Source: JBEBVQ01 sp964527735 (lineage in GTDB: Bacteria > Bacteroidota > Bacteroidia > Chitinophagales > Chitinophagaceae). From it: DNA of 64,000 nucleotides. Below are positions 26,344-33,770 of the stretch, piece by piece. The first letter of the stretch is position 1; each line of letters starts with the position of its first letter. The notes beneath the pieces were generated by a model. The model saw only the letters and a list, made by a program, of their open reading frames with translations, was not told the origin of the DNA and did not search any database. The stretch is from contig CAZGPG010000009.1 in the NCBI GenBank assembly GCA_964527735.1, positions 1 through 64,000 on the forward strand, written 5' to 3'. Both the position numbers and the translations under genes were made by a program.

Positions 26344-26562
26344 GAGCCTGTTTAAAAATTATAAACCCCGGAAATACAACATCCCCCTCACTCCCCCTTC
26401 AAAGGGGGACGATCACATCACTTCCGGCATGGAAGTATGGTAAGTGCCACTGAACAATCGTCTCCCTTTGAAGGGAGATAGAGAGGGATGTGCGGACACA
26501 AAATTGTTTTGTATTATGCATTATACTGTGAACAGTTTTTGAAAACAATTTTAAACAGGTTC
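26344..26562. mobile_element. 219-bp MITE-like element carrying two-hairpin repeat copy 2
   Basis: The ends are near-perfect terminal inverted repeats: GAGCCTGTTTAAAAATT at 26344-26360 and AATTTTAAACAGGTTC at 26547-26562. Both are flanked by TAA (26341-26343 and 26563-26565), which fits a 3-base target duplication. No transposase is inside. The interior (about 26380-26490) is the two-hairpin repeat found also at 203 and 32996, with arms CCCCCTCACTCCCCC and GGGAGATAGAGAGGG. It lies between the threonine dehydrogenase start and the carA stop. The end sequence reminds me of IS5-group insertion sequences, which I could not confirm. Confidence 0.75.
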
Positions 26563-26599
26563 TAAAGCTGTTATGATCTCATGCACCGGCATATCAGCC

Positions 26600-27712
26600 T
26601 CACAGGGAAGCCTGGATCATTTGTATAAAATCATCAAACAAATACCGGGAATCATACGGCCCGGGCGTACTTTCGGGGTGATATTGCACGGAAAAAGCGG
26701 GTTTATGCTTCATCCGTATACCCTCCACAGAGCCGTCGTTCAGGTTAATATGTGTGATCTCCAGCGCTTCATTCCGGCTGACGGCTTCGGGATCTATACC
26801 AAAACCGTGGTTCTGGGTCGTGATCTCCGACTTGCCGGTCATCAGATTTTTTACCGGATGGTTCATGCCCCGGTGCCCGTGGTGCATTTTAAATGTAGGC
26901 ACATCATTGGCACGCGCCAGCAGCTGATGCCCGAGGCAAATACCGAACAAGGGCTTCCCGTCGGCCAGCAACTGCTGCATCGTGTCTACTGCGTAATCCA
27001 TGGCTGCCGGATCACCGGGACCATTGGATATAAAATATCCGTGGGGATCAAATGCCCGCAGTTCTGCCGGATCCGTTTTTGCCGGGAATACTTTCAGAAA
27101 AGCATTCCGCTCTGCCAGGCATGAGAGTATATTCCGTTTTACGCCCAGATCCAGCACGGCGATACGTATCGGGGCTTCGGGCTCACCAACCGTATAAGCT
27201 GCTCTCGTAGAAACGGCGGAGGATAACTCAAGTCCGCCCATATCAGGCACGGCACGTAATTGCTCCTGTAATGCCGACAGTTCATCCGTTTCTGTTGTTA
27301 TGATGCAGTTCATAGCCCCTTTGGTGCGGATGTGCTGCACAAGCGCGCGGGTATCTACGTCGTAGATAGCCACAATATTATTTTTCACCAGGTACGGTTC
27401 GAGCCCGTCGTCTGCTGTCATACGGCTGTAACGGCGGGAAATGTTTTTGCAGATAAGCGCTTTTATCTGTACGGCATCGCTTTCCACATCCGAATCCTTT
27501 ACTCCGTAATTGCCGACATAGGTATTATTCATGATAAGCACCTGGCCCGAATAAGAAGGATCGGTAAACACTTCCTGGTAGCCGGTCATACCGGTATTGA
27601 AGCATATTTCACCACCGGCGGTACCGGCTGCTCCGAATGATTTTCCTTTAAAAAGGGTGCCATCCTCAAGCAGGAGCCAGGCAGGTGATGTTTGTATAAC
27701 AGACAGCGACAT
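26600..27712 (-). CDS. carA: Carbamoyl-phosphate synthase small subunit
   Basis: Glutamine amidotransferase subunit that supplies ammonia to CarB for carbamoyl phosphate (pyrimidine and arginine synthesis). It has 370 residues from ATG 27712 (MSLSVIQTSPAWLLLEDG). The N-terminal domain has FNTGMTGYQEVFTDPSY and GQVLIMNNTYVGNYGV. The amidotransferase domain has the Cys nucleophile in FGICLGHQLLA and the His-Glu pair in VQYHPESTPGP. An in-frame TTG six codons upstream is unlikely to be used. carB is not adjacent, unlike in many genomes. Confidence 0.96.
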   Translation of the reverse strand: MSLSVIQTSPAWLLLEDGTLFKGKSFGAAGTAGGEICFNTGMTGYQEVFTDPSYSGQVLIMNNTYVGNYGVKDSDVESDAVQIKALICKNISRRYSRMTADDGLEPYLVKNNIVAIYDVDTRALVQHIRTKGAMNCIITTETDELSALQEQLRAVPDMGGLELSSAVSTRAAYTVGEPEAPIRIAVLDLGVKRNILSCLAERNAFLKVFPAKTDPAELRAFDPHGYFISNGPGDPAAMDYAVDTMQQLLADGKPLFGICLGHQLLARANDVPTFKMHHGHRGMNHPVKNLMTGKSEITTQNHGFGIDPEAVSRNEALEITHINLNDGSVEGIRMKHKPAFSVQYHPESTPGPYDSRYLFDDFIQMIQASL

Positions 27713-27797
27713 GAAAAACAAATTTCGCAAAGTTGCGATTTTCTGCGGGATTTTTCTATTTTAATTGAAAGTTGAAAGTTGGGAATTAAAATGATCC

Positions 27798-27874
27798 TAA
27801 AAATGTGACAAATGTGTTGAATATGGAAAATGTGCTAAACACATTCGTCACATTCAACACATTTGTCACATTAA
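27798..27874. repeat. ACATTTGTCACATT inverted repeat, copy 2
   Basis: Left arm AAATGTGACAAATGTGTTGA, right arm TCAACACATTTGTCACATT, a perfect 19-base match in inverted orientation with a centre of about 30 bases that adds CACATTCGT. It fills the space between pdhC and carA. The word GAAAGTTGAAAGTTG just to its left is another short iteration. Confidence 0.8.
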
Positions 27875-27889
27875 AACTATCATTTCCAA

Positions 27890-29530
27890 CTAAACTAACA
27901 TGGTCACCGGATTTTCCAGGTAGGCTTTAAGCGTCTGCATAAACCGGGCGCCTGTAGCGCCGTCCACAACCCTGTGATCGCAGCTGAGCGTAAGCTTCAG
28001 CAACTGGCGCACCACAACGGCTCCGTTTTCCACAACCGGCGTGGCGGCAATCTTGCCGACAGCCAGGATACAACTATCGGGCGGATTGATAATCGCCGTA
28101 AATTCATCTATATCCATCATCCCCAGATTGGAAATGGTAAATGTATTACCGGTAAACTCCGGCGGCTGCAATTTTTTATTACGGGCTTTTTCTATCAGCC
28201 CTGATGCATCTGCTGCAATCTGCGATAATGATTTCTGATCAGCAAAGCGGATGACCGGGACGATCAAACCTTCATCTACAGCAACCGCAGTACCCACATG
28301 TATATGTCCGAACCGGCGGACAAAATCGCCCATCCAGGCGCTGTTCACTTCGGGGTGGTTGCGCAGCGCCATCGCAGCAGCCTTGATGATCAGATCATTA
28401 AACGAGACCTTTACCGGAGACAGCTCATTGATATGCTTCCTGGCTTCAATGGCCTTATCCATCGTGATCGTCATCCGCAGGTAAAAATGCGGTGCGTTGA
28501 ATTTGCTCTCCGACAAGCGCTGGGCGATCACCCGGCGCATTTGTGACAGCGGTATATCCTGGTAATCTTCCGTTCCTAAAGACGGCTGTGGCGTCGCGGA
28601 TGCTACCTGCTGTGCATCTTTCTTCGCGGCAGGCTGATATTCATCTACGTCTCTTTTAACAATACGACCATTATCACCGCTACCCTTCAGTTCACTGATG
28701 TCAATGCCTTTTTCCTGTGCAAGGCGACGGGCCAACGGAGAAATTTTCACACGTTCGTCTCCTTCTCCTGCCGGCGCTTCCTGCTCTTTCTGTGCGGGTG
28801 CGGCAGACGAAACCGGTGCTGCTGCCTTATCCTGGCCGGATGCTTTTGTTTCTTCGCCGGACGTTTCTTCGCCGGCGTCATCCAGGTAAGGTCCTATATC
28901 TGTTCCCTCTTTGCCTACAATCGCAATAATCTCATTGATTTTTGCTGCCTGCCCTGCTTCCACACCAATGTAAAGCAGTGTACCGTCTACATAAGGCACG
29001 ATCTCCATCGTGGCTTTATCCGTTTCCACTTCAGCCAGCACATCGTCGCTTTTTACGGGGTCTCCCACCTTTTTCAGCCACGAAACGATCTTGCCTTCTT
29101 TCATCGTATCGCTCAGCAGCGGCATACGGATCACGGTGGCATCGCCTGCTTTGGGTGCGGATTTCCGGGGTGGCGCTTGTTCGGCCGGCGCTTCCGCTTT
29201 TGCCGCCGGGCTGTCTTCTGCTACAGGTTTTGCTTCTTCTTCCTGTTGCGGCGCGGACGCTCCTTCTTCGAGAAAAGACTGGTAGTCTTCTCCCGGCTTA
29301 CCGATAATGGCGATGATATCATTGACCTTCGCCGCCTTCCCCTGCTCTACGCCCAGGTACAACAGTGTTCCATCCACATAGGGTACAACTTCCATCGTGG
29401 CTTTGTCTGTTTCAACATCTGCCAGTACATCATCAGACTTTACAGTATCTCCTACTTTTTTATGCCAGGCTGCTATTACGCCTTCTTTCATCGTATCGCT
29501 GAGCAACGGCATACGGATCACTTCGGCCAT
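27890..29530 (-). CDS. pdhC: Pyruvate dehydrogenase E2 (dihydrolipoamide acetyltransferase)
   Basis: E2 core of the pyruvate dehydrogenase complex, transferring acetyl groups to CoA. It has 546 residues. Two lipoyl domains are present with lipoylated Lys43 and Lys172, both in ETDKATME. Ala/Pro/Glu-rich linkers follow each. The E3-binding domain is at about 262-300 (VKISPLARRLAQEKGI and GDNGRIVKRDV). The catalytic domain (about 325-546) ends with the active-site His519 in DHRVVDGATGARF. Bacteroidota E2 proteins with two lipoyl domains are usual. E1 and E3 are not adjacent. A TACTTTTG box lies upstream. Confidence 0.95.
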   Translation of the reverse strand: MAEVIRMPLLSDTMKEGVIAAWHKKVGDTVKSDDVLADVETDKATMEVVPYVDGTLLYLGVEQGKAAKVNDIIAIIGKPGEDYQSFLEEGASAPQQEEEAKPVAEDSPAAKAEAPAEQAPPRKSAPKAGDATVIRMPLLSDTMKEGKIVSWLKKVGDPVKSDDVLAEVETDKATMEIVPYVDGTLLYIGVEAGQAAKINEIIAIVGKEGTDIGPYLDDAGEETSGEETKASGQDKAAAPVSSAAPAQKEQEAPAGEGDERVKISPLARRLAQEKGIDISELKGSGDNGRIVKRDVDEYQPAAKKDAQQVASATPQPSLGTEDYQDIPLSQMRRVIAQRLSESKFNAPHFYLRMTITMDKAIEARKHINELSPVKVSFNDLIIKAAAMALRNHPEVNSAWMGDFVRRFGHIHVGTAVAVDEGLIVPVIRFADQKSLSQIAADASGLIEKARNKKLQPPEFTGNTFTISNLGMMDIDEFTAIINPPDSCILAVGKIAATPVVENGAVVVRQLLKLTLSCDHRVVDGATGARFMQTLKAYLENPVTMLV

Positions 29531-29567
29531 ATCTTTATCTTTCTATACAGTTAACTTGATCAGGTCT

Positions 29568-29575
29568 CAAAAGTA
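29568..29575 (-). promoter_or_regulatory. Putative -7 box for pdhC
   Basis: TACTTTTG on the minus strand, 37 bases before the pdhC start. The hairpin at 29579-29610 occupies the place where a -33 element would be. Confidence 0.45.
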
Positions 29576-29578
29576 ATC

Positions 29579-29610
29579 AATTCCCCCTGTTTGTAGCAGC
29601 AGGGGGAATT
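29579..29610. repeat. Strong palindrome AATTCCCCCTG upstream of pdhC
   Basis: AATTCCCCCTG (29579-29589) and its exact complement (29600-29610). On the plus strand it is followed by TTTGTTTTTT, like a terminator, although no plus-strand gene precedes it. On the minus strand it immediately precedes the pdhC -7 box. Confidence 0.6.
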
Positions 29611-29665
29611 TGTTTTTTAAATAAGAACAATAGATCCCCGCTTTTACGGTCAGGTATAAAATAAA

Positions 29666-29728
29666 ACAGGTGTTGATCCGTGAATCATAAGCATCATCTG
29701 GATACTTTCATTCAGTTTCAACACCTGT
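29666..29728 (-). terminator. Terminator of atpD-atpC
   Basis: ACAGGTGTTGA and its complement form an 11-base stem with a loop of about 41 bases. On the minus strand it is followed by TTTATTTTAT. It lies 44 bases after the atpC stop. Confidence 0.6.
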
Positions 29729-29771
29729 CGGTCCGGCTCTGTCAACATGTTCAGAACCGGTTGGCCGCGGA

Positions 29772-30026
29772 TCAGTCCAGCGCTGTGGCGCCTTCAATGA
29801 GCACCGTTGCCTTGTTATTCAGTATTTCCACAAATCCGGCTGATATTTCATACAGATCTGCCTGGTTGCGGTCTTTTATGATCTTCATTTTCCCTTTACC
29901 CAGCGAAGCAATCATAGGTGCGTGGTTTTCAAGGATCTCGAAGGAGCCTTCTGTGCCAGGCAACTGGATGCCATACACATTGCCGCTGAATATTTTACGT
30001 TCGGGTGATAATATTTCTAACTGCAT
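29772..30026 (-). CDS. atpC: ATP synthase epsilon subunit (short form)
   Basis: Epsilon subunit of F1-ATPase, only 84 residues. It holds the N-terminal beta-sandwich (MQLEILSPERKIFSGNVYGI and LPGTEGSFEILENHAPMIAS) and lacks the C-terminal helical hairpin that inhibits ATP hydrolysis in longer versions. Short epsilon subunits are typical of Bacteroidota. It is 38 bases downstream of atpD and co-transcribed with it. The other ATP synthase genes are not here, which also fits the phylum, where atpD-atpC form a separate unit. Confidence 0.93.
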   Translation of the reverse strand: MQLEILSPERKIFSGNVYGIQLPGTEGSFEILENHAPMIASLGKGKMKIIKDRNQADLYEISAGFVEILNNKATVLIEGATALD

Positions 30027-30064
30027 GTTCTTAATGTTGATGATACGCCGGCTGAAATTAAAAC

Positions 30065-31570
30065 CTAACTCCTGGCCATTTCAATCAGCTTCTTACCCTT
30101 GGCGATGGCGTCGTCGATAGAACCTACCAGGTTAAATGCCGCTTCAGGGTATTCGTCCACCTCACCGTCCATGATCATGTTAAAGCCGCGGATCGTTTCC
30201 TCGATCGGGACCAGCACACCTTTGAGGCCGGTAAACTGCTCGGCCACATGGAATGGTTGCGAGAGGAAGCGCTGCACCCTGCGCGCACGCGATACGATGA
30301 GCTTATCATCCTCGCTCAGCTCATCCATACCGAGGATGGCAATGATATCCTGCAGTTCTTTGTAACGCTGGAGGATGAGCTTTACGCGGTTGGCGCAATT
30401 ATAATGTTCTTCGCCCACGATTGCCGGCGTCAGGATACGGGAAGTAGAATCGAGCGGATCCACCGCCGGATAGATACCCAGATCCGATATTTTACGGCTC
30501 AATACCGTAGTGGCATCAAGGTGGGCAAATGTCGTTGCCGGTGCGGGATCGGTAAGATCATCCGCCGGCACATACACCGCCTGTACAGAGGTAATAGAAC
30601 CATTTTTGGTAGAAGTGATCCGCTCCTGCATCAGTCCCATTTCGGTAGCGAGCGTGGGCTGATAACCTACTGCAGACGGCATCCGTCCCAACAGCGCCGA
30701 TACTTCGGAGCCGGCCTGGGTGAAACGGAAGATATTATCCACGAAAAACAGAATGTCCTTTCCTTTACCGGCGCCGTCGCCGTCACGGAAGTATTCAGCT
30801 AATGTAAGTCCTGACAATGCCACACGTGCACGGGCGCCGGGGGGTTCGTTCATTTGTCCGAAAACGAATGTAGCCTTGGACTCTTTAAGCTCTTCAAGAT
30901 CTACAGAACTCAGGTCCCATCCGCCTTCTTCCATGCTTTGCTTAAATTTCTCCCCGTACTTCACGATGCCTGCTTCGATCATTTCGCGCATCAGGTCGTT
31001 CCCCTCACGCGTGCGCTCTCCCACACCGGCAAATACAGACAGACCGCCATGACCTTTTGCGATGTTGTTGATCAGCTCCTGGATCAGTACGGTTTTACCC
31101 ACACCAGCACCTCCAAACAGCCCGATCTTACCACCTTTTGCATACGGCTCGATCAGGTCAATGACCTTAATACCTGTATAAAGTATTTCCGTAGAAGTGC
31201 TCAGGTCTTCAAATCTGGGAGGTTTGGCATGAATGGGTCGGCTCTTTGTTTTATCCGGGGCCGGCAGTCCGTCGATCGCATCACCGGTTACATTAAACAG
31301 GCGGCCATTGATCTGGTCTCCGGTCGGCATGGCAATAGCCTTGCCGGTATCTGTCACCTTCATACCACGCACCAGGCCTTCTGTACCGTCCATGGCTACC
31401 GTACGTACACTGTCTTCTCCGAGGTGCTGCTGCACTTCAAGCACGAGCTTGTCACCGTTTTCCCGTGTGAGCTCGAGGGCGTTATAGATTTCAGGCAACT
31501 TATTGTCACCCGTAAAATGCACGTCCACTACGGGACCGATGATCTGCTTTATTTTACCAACGTTGGGCAT
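30065..31570 (-). CDS. atpD: ATP synthase subunit beta
   Basis: Catalytic beta subunit of F1-ATPase, 501 residues. Walker A is GGAGVGKTVLIQEL (about residues 153-166), followed by GVGERTREGNDL. The catalytic site residues appear in NEPPGARARVALSGLTLAEY and DILFFVDNIFRFTQAGSEVS, and the hallmark PAVDPLDSTSR lies further on. The C-terminal part has LDELSEDDKLIVSRARR-like text (GMDELSEDDKLIVSRARRVQ). A consensus promoter lies 44-76 bases upstream. Confidence 0.98.
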   Translation of the reverse strand: MPNVGKIKQIIGPVVDVHFTGDNKLPEIYNALELTRENGDKLVLEVQQHLGEDSVRTVAMDGTEGLVRGMKVTDTGKAIAMPTGDQINGRLFNVTGDAIDGLPAPDKTKSRPIHAKPPRFEDLSTSTEILYTGIKVIDLIEPYAKGGKIGLFGGAGVGKTVLIQELINNIAKGHGGLSVFAGVGERTREGNDLMREMIEAGIVKYGEKFKQSMEEGGWDLSSVDLEELKESKATFVFGQMNEPPGARARVALSGLTLAEYFRDGDGAGKGKDILFFVDNIFRFTQAGSEVSALLGRMPSAVGYQPTLATEMGLMQERITSTKNGSITSVQAVYVPADDLTDPAPATTFAHLDATTVLSRKISDLGIYPAVDPLDSTSRILTPAIVGEEHYNCANRVKLILQRYKELQDIIAILGMDELSEDDKLIVSRARRVQRFLSQPFHVAEQFTGLKGVLVPIEETIRGFNMIMDGEVDEYPEAAFNLVGSIDDAIAKGKKLIEMARS

Positions 31571-31613
31571 ATTCCTGAATTATATAAAGAAGAAGAATTT
31601 GTCAAATTTCGCG

Positions 31614-31646
31614 CAAAGGTAACACTTGGATCAGCAATTGTCAAAA
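31614..31646 (-). promoter_or_regulatory. Promoter of atpD-atpC
   Basis: TTTTG at 31646-31642, exactly 20 bases, then TACCTTTG at 31621-31614 on the minus strand. This is the best match in the window to the Bacteroidota consensus TTTG-N19-21-TAnnTTTG. Confidence 0.75.
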
Positions 31647-31751
31647 TTGAACAGAAAAATCATTGTTCCTGCAAAGAAATTGCATATTTAATCATTCTGT
31701 TAAAATTGCTTCCTACCGGCCCTGCTTACCGGGAGAAGGGAAATAATTGAT

Positions 31752-31759
31752 TAGGTTTG
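31752..31759 (+). promoter_or_regulatory. Putative -7 box for the TlpA-like gene
   Basis: TAGGTTTG matches TAnnTTTG, 23 bases before ATG 31783. Confidence 0.45.
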
Positions 31760-31782
31760 CACATTAAAATGCGGACTCCCTG

Positions 31783-32919
31783 ATGCGGTGGAAACATCTA
31801 CAAATACTGGTTATTATTCTTATAGTTCTTGCGGGATGCACGGGAGATCAGCACAAATTTACGATTGCCGGCCATATTAAAGGAATGCCGGAGCAGACCG
31901 TGCTGCTGGAGGAACTGGGCATTAATGAAATTACGATCATCGATTCCGTACAAACCGCCAACGGGCAGTTTGAGCTGTCGGGCACGGCTCCTGAACCAGG
32001 TCTTTACCGGCTCAGCTTCGATAATAACCAATATATCATCCTTTCTGTCAGCGAGGGAACGTTAAAAGTCAGCGGCGACTGGCATACCTTATACGACTAT
32101 ACGGTAACCGGCTCTCCCGCATCCGAAAGCCTGCGTCATTTTTTACATACCGTACGGGAGTATGCACGGGATATCAACACGATTTCCGGCGTAATCCGCA
32201 CAATGCAGGAACGTGGTAACGACAGCCTCCTGGAAGCGGCGCATAAAGACATGCAGGACATTAACTTCCAGCTTACACAATTCATAGAAAACTATGCAGA
32301 TACGGCATCGGATCTGCCGTCTGCGCTTTTTGCCGTACAGATATTAAACCCGGTTTCCGAACGGGTCTATCTGGAAACCTTTGCCCAAACGCTGAACCGC
32401 CGCTTTGACAACACACGCCTTGCGAAAGACTTCACCGTGAAGCTGAACCGCATGCTGGCCCAGCCTCAGATGCCGAAGCGCCAAAAGCGTCTGACGCCGG
32501 ATGGTCCTGATCCCGAGGCGCCTGATTTCAGCCTGCCTACCCCGGAAGGAGAAATGGTAAACCTCTCTTCATTTAAAGGAAAATATGTGCTGCTCGATTT
32601 CTGGGCATCCTGGTGTGCGCCCTGCCGGGCTGAAAACCCCAATGTCGTAGCGGCCTACCACAAGTTTAAAAACAAGAATTTCACGATACTCGGCGTTTCG
32701 CTCGACCAGAAAAAGGAAGCCTGGCAAAAAGCTATTAACGACGACGGGCTTACCTGGACGCATGTCAGCGACCTGCGCGGATGGTCTTCTCCTGCGGCAC
32801 AGATCTACCAGGTAGAATCCATCCCGGCCAATTTCCTCATCGACCCTGATGGGAAGATCATTGCCTGTAACCTCCGCGGTGCGGCCCTGGCCTCACGCCT
32901 ACAGGAGGTGCTGAAGTAA
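31783..32919 (+). CDS. TlpA-like thioredoxin-fold lipoprotein with DUF4369-like domain
   Basis: A 378-residue exported lipoprotein. The lipobox is VLAGC (Cys19). The N-terminal part (about 24-120) looks like DUF4369, with IKGMPEQTVLLEE and NGQFELSGTAPEPGLYRL. A helical middle (about 120-240) follows. The C-terminal thioredoxin fold (about 245-378) has DFSLPTPEGEMVNLSSFKGK and the redox motif WASWCAPCR (Cys278, Cys281), with the cis-Pro in VESIPANFLID. Such proteins are common in Bacteroidota and are thought to reduce or sort disulfides in the periplasm. The substrate is unknown. Confidence 0.9.
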   Translation: MRWKHLQILVIILIVLAGCTGDQHKFTIAGHIKGMPEQTVLLEELGINEITIIDSVQTANGQFELSGTAPEPGLYRLSFDNNQYIILSVSEGTLKVSGDWHTLYDYTVTGSPASESLRHFLHTVREYARDINTISGVIRTMQERGNDSLLEAAHKDMQDINFQLTQFIENYADTASDLPSALFAVQILNPVSERVYLETFAQTLNRRFDNTRLAKDFTVKLNRMLAQPQMPKRQKRLTPDGPDPEAPDFSLPTPEGEMVNLSSFKGKYVLLDFWASWCAPCRAENPNVVAAYHKFKNKNFTILGVSLDQKKEAWQKAINDDGLTWTHVSDLRGWSSPAAQIYQVESIPANFLIDPDGKIIACNLRGAALASRLQEVLK

Positions 32920-32995
32920 ACAGGTGTATCTCTATACTCATTTTTGCACCCAAAACAATGATAAAAATGACGGCAATGGTCATATTAGGGTAAGA

Positions 32996-33110
32996 ACACC
33001 GCCCTCACTCCCTCCTCAAGGAGGGACGATTGCTTTGTGCCACAGACCGAACGTTATCTATCATACGAAGCAATCGTCTTCCCTTCAGGGGAGATAGAAA
33101 GGGGTGTTGA
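32996..33110. repeat. Two-hairpin dispersed element, copy 3
   Basis: Left arm CCCTCACTCCCTCC then GGAGGGACGATTGCTT, right arm GAAGCAATCGTCTTCCC then GGGGAGATAGAAAGGGGTGTT. It has the same orientation as copy 2 (26380-26490), opposite to copy 1. The inner GACGATTGCTT arms extend the pairing. It does not have the GAGCCTGTTTAAA ends of copy 2. Confidence 0.75.
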
Positions 33111-33160
33111 TTACAAAGAACTTATAAAATACGTCAATGGTAACCGCTAACAACAAAGTT

Positions 33161-33190
33161 GTCATGGCGGGCTTTTGACCCGCCATCGTC
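33161..33190. repeat. GTCATGGCGGG palindrome
   Basis: GTCATGGCGGGC, a TTTTG centre, and ACCCGCCATCG. It closely matches the palindrome at 7313-7341. Confidence 0.65.
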
Positions 33191-33228
33191 TGAAATTGAC
33201 ATGATGTACAAACAGGCTCGTGTTCATT

Positions 33229-33260
33229 GCAGACGATCCCGGATCAAGTCCGGGATGACA
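33229..33260. repeat. GATCCCGGATCAAGTCCGGGAT palindrome
   Basis: ATCCCGGA, a TCAAG centre, TCCGGGATGACA. Palindromes of this wording are widespread in bacterial genomes outside this phylum too (from memory). Confidence 0.65.
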
Positions 33261-33335
33261 GATTCTTTGAGGGGCTGCCCCTCATCATACCTTCATTATC
33301 CTGTTCCTTATAGAGGGTATGCGCCGGCCCGGATT

Positions 33336-33734
33336 TTATCCACCGTCATTTTCAACATAATCAATGATCTGCAACACTTCCTCGTCTGTAAGGTGCGGGA
33401 ACGGCGTCATGGTTGCCTTATTCCATTTGTCGTATAATTCCCGTGCATAAGGGTCGCCGGACTTAATGAATTCGGGACTGTTCTTAATAAACGCCGTCAA
33501 CCTTGCAATATCGTGGTTCCACCGTGCCAGCGACCCTTCAAGAGCCGGGCCCATTTTATCTTTCTTTACAGAATGGCAAATGGCGCAATTATCCACGAAA
33601 AGCTTCTTCCCTCCTGTAAGTTGCGGCACTGTCACTTCCGGAGCGCCTTTGTGTGTTTCAGACGTTTCACCACAAGCATGCAACATCAGCATAGCCGATG
33701 TGAGCACTACGATACACTTTGTTTTCATATCCAA
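33336..33734 (-). CDS. c-type cytochrome lipoprotein
   Basis: A 132-residue monohaem cytochrome c. The lipobox is MLHAC (Cys21), so it is an envelope-anchored lipoprotein. The haem site is C50-A-I-C53-H54, and GPALEGSL follows. Met109 in ATMTPFPHL is the likely sixth ligand, with LTDEEVLQIIDYV forming the final helix of a class I cytochrome. A start two codons later (ATG 33728) is also possible. It lies 36 bases downstream of lepB on the same strand. The redox partner is unknown. Confidence 0.9.
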   Translation of the reverse strand: MDMKTKCIVVLTSAMLMLHACGETSETHKGAPEVTVPQLTGGKKLFVDNCAICHSVKKDKMGPALEGSLARWNHDIARLTAFIKNSPEFIKSGDPYARELYDKWNKATMTPFPHLTDEEVLQIIDYVENDGG

Positions 33735-33770
33735 ACATCAATATGCCGGCGATCGCCGGATACTGTAATA

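Larger units (their letters stand above)
32920..33335. other. Repeat-filled intergenic region
   Basis: About 415 bases between the convergent TlpA-like and cytochrome genes. It holds no supported gene. It contains the third copy of the two-hairpin element, a GTCATGGCGGG palindrome and a GATCCCGG palindrome, each listed separately. A frame at 33159-33437 runs through the repeats and is not a gene. Confidence 0.6.
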
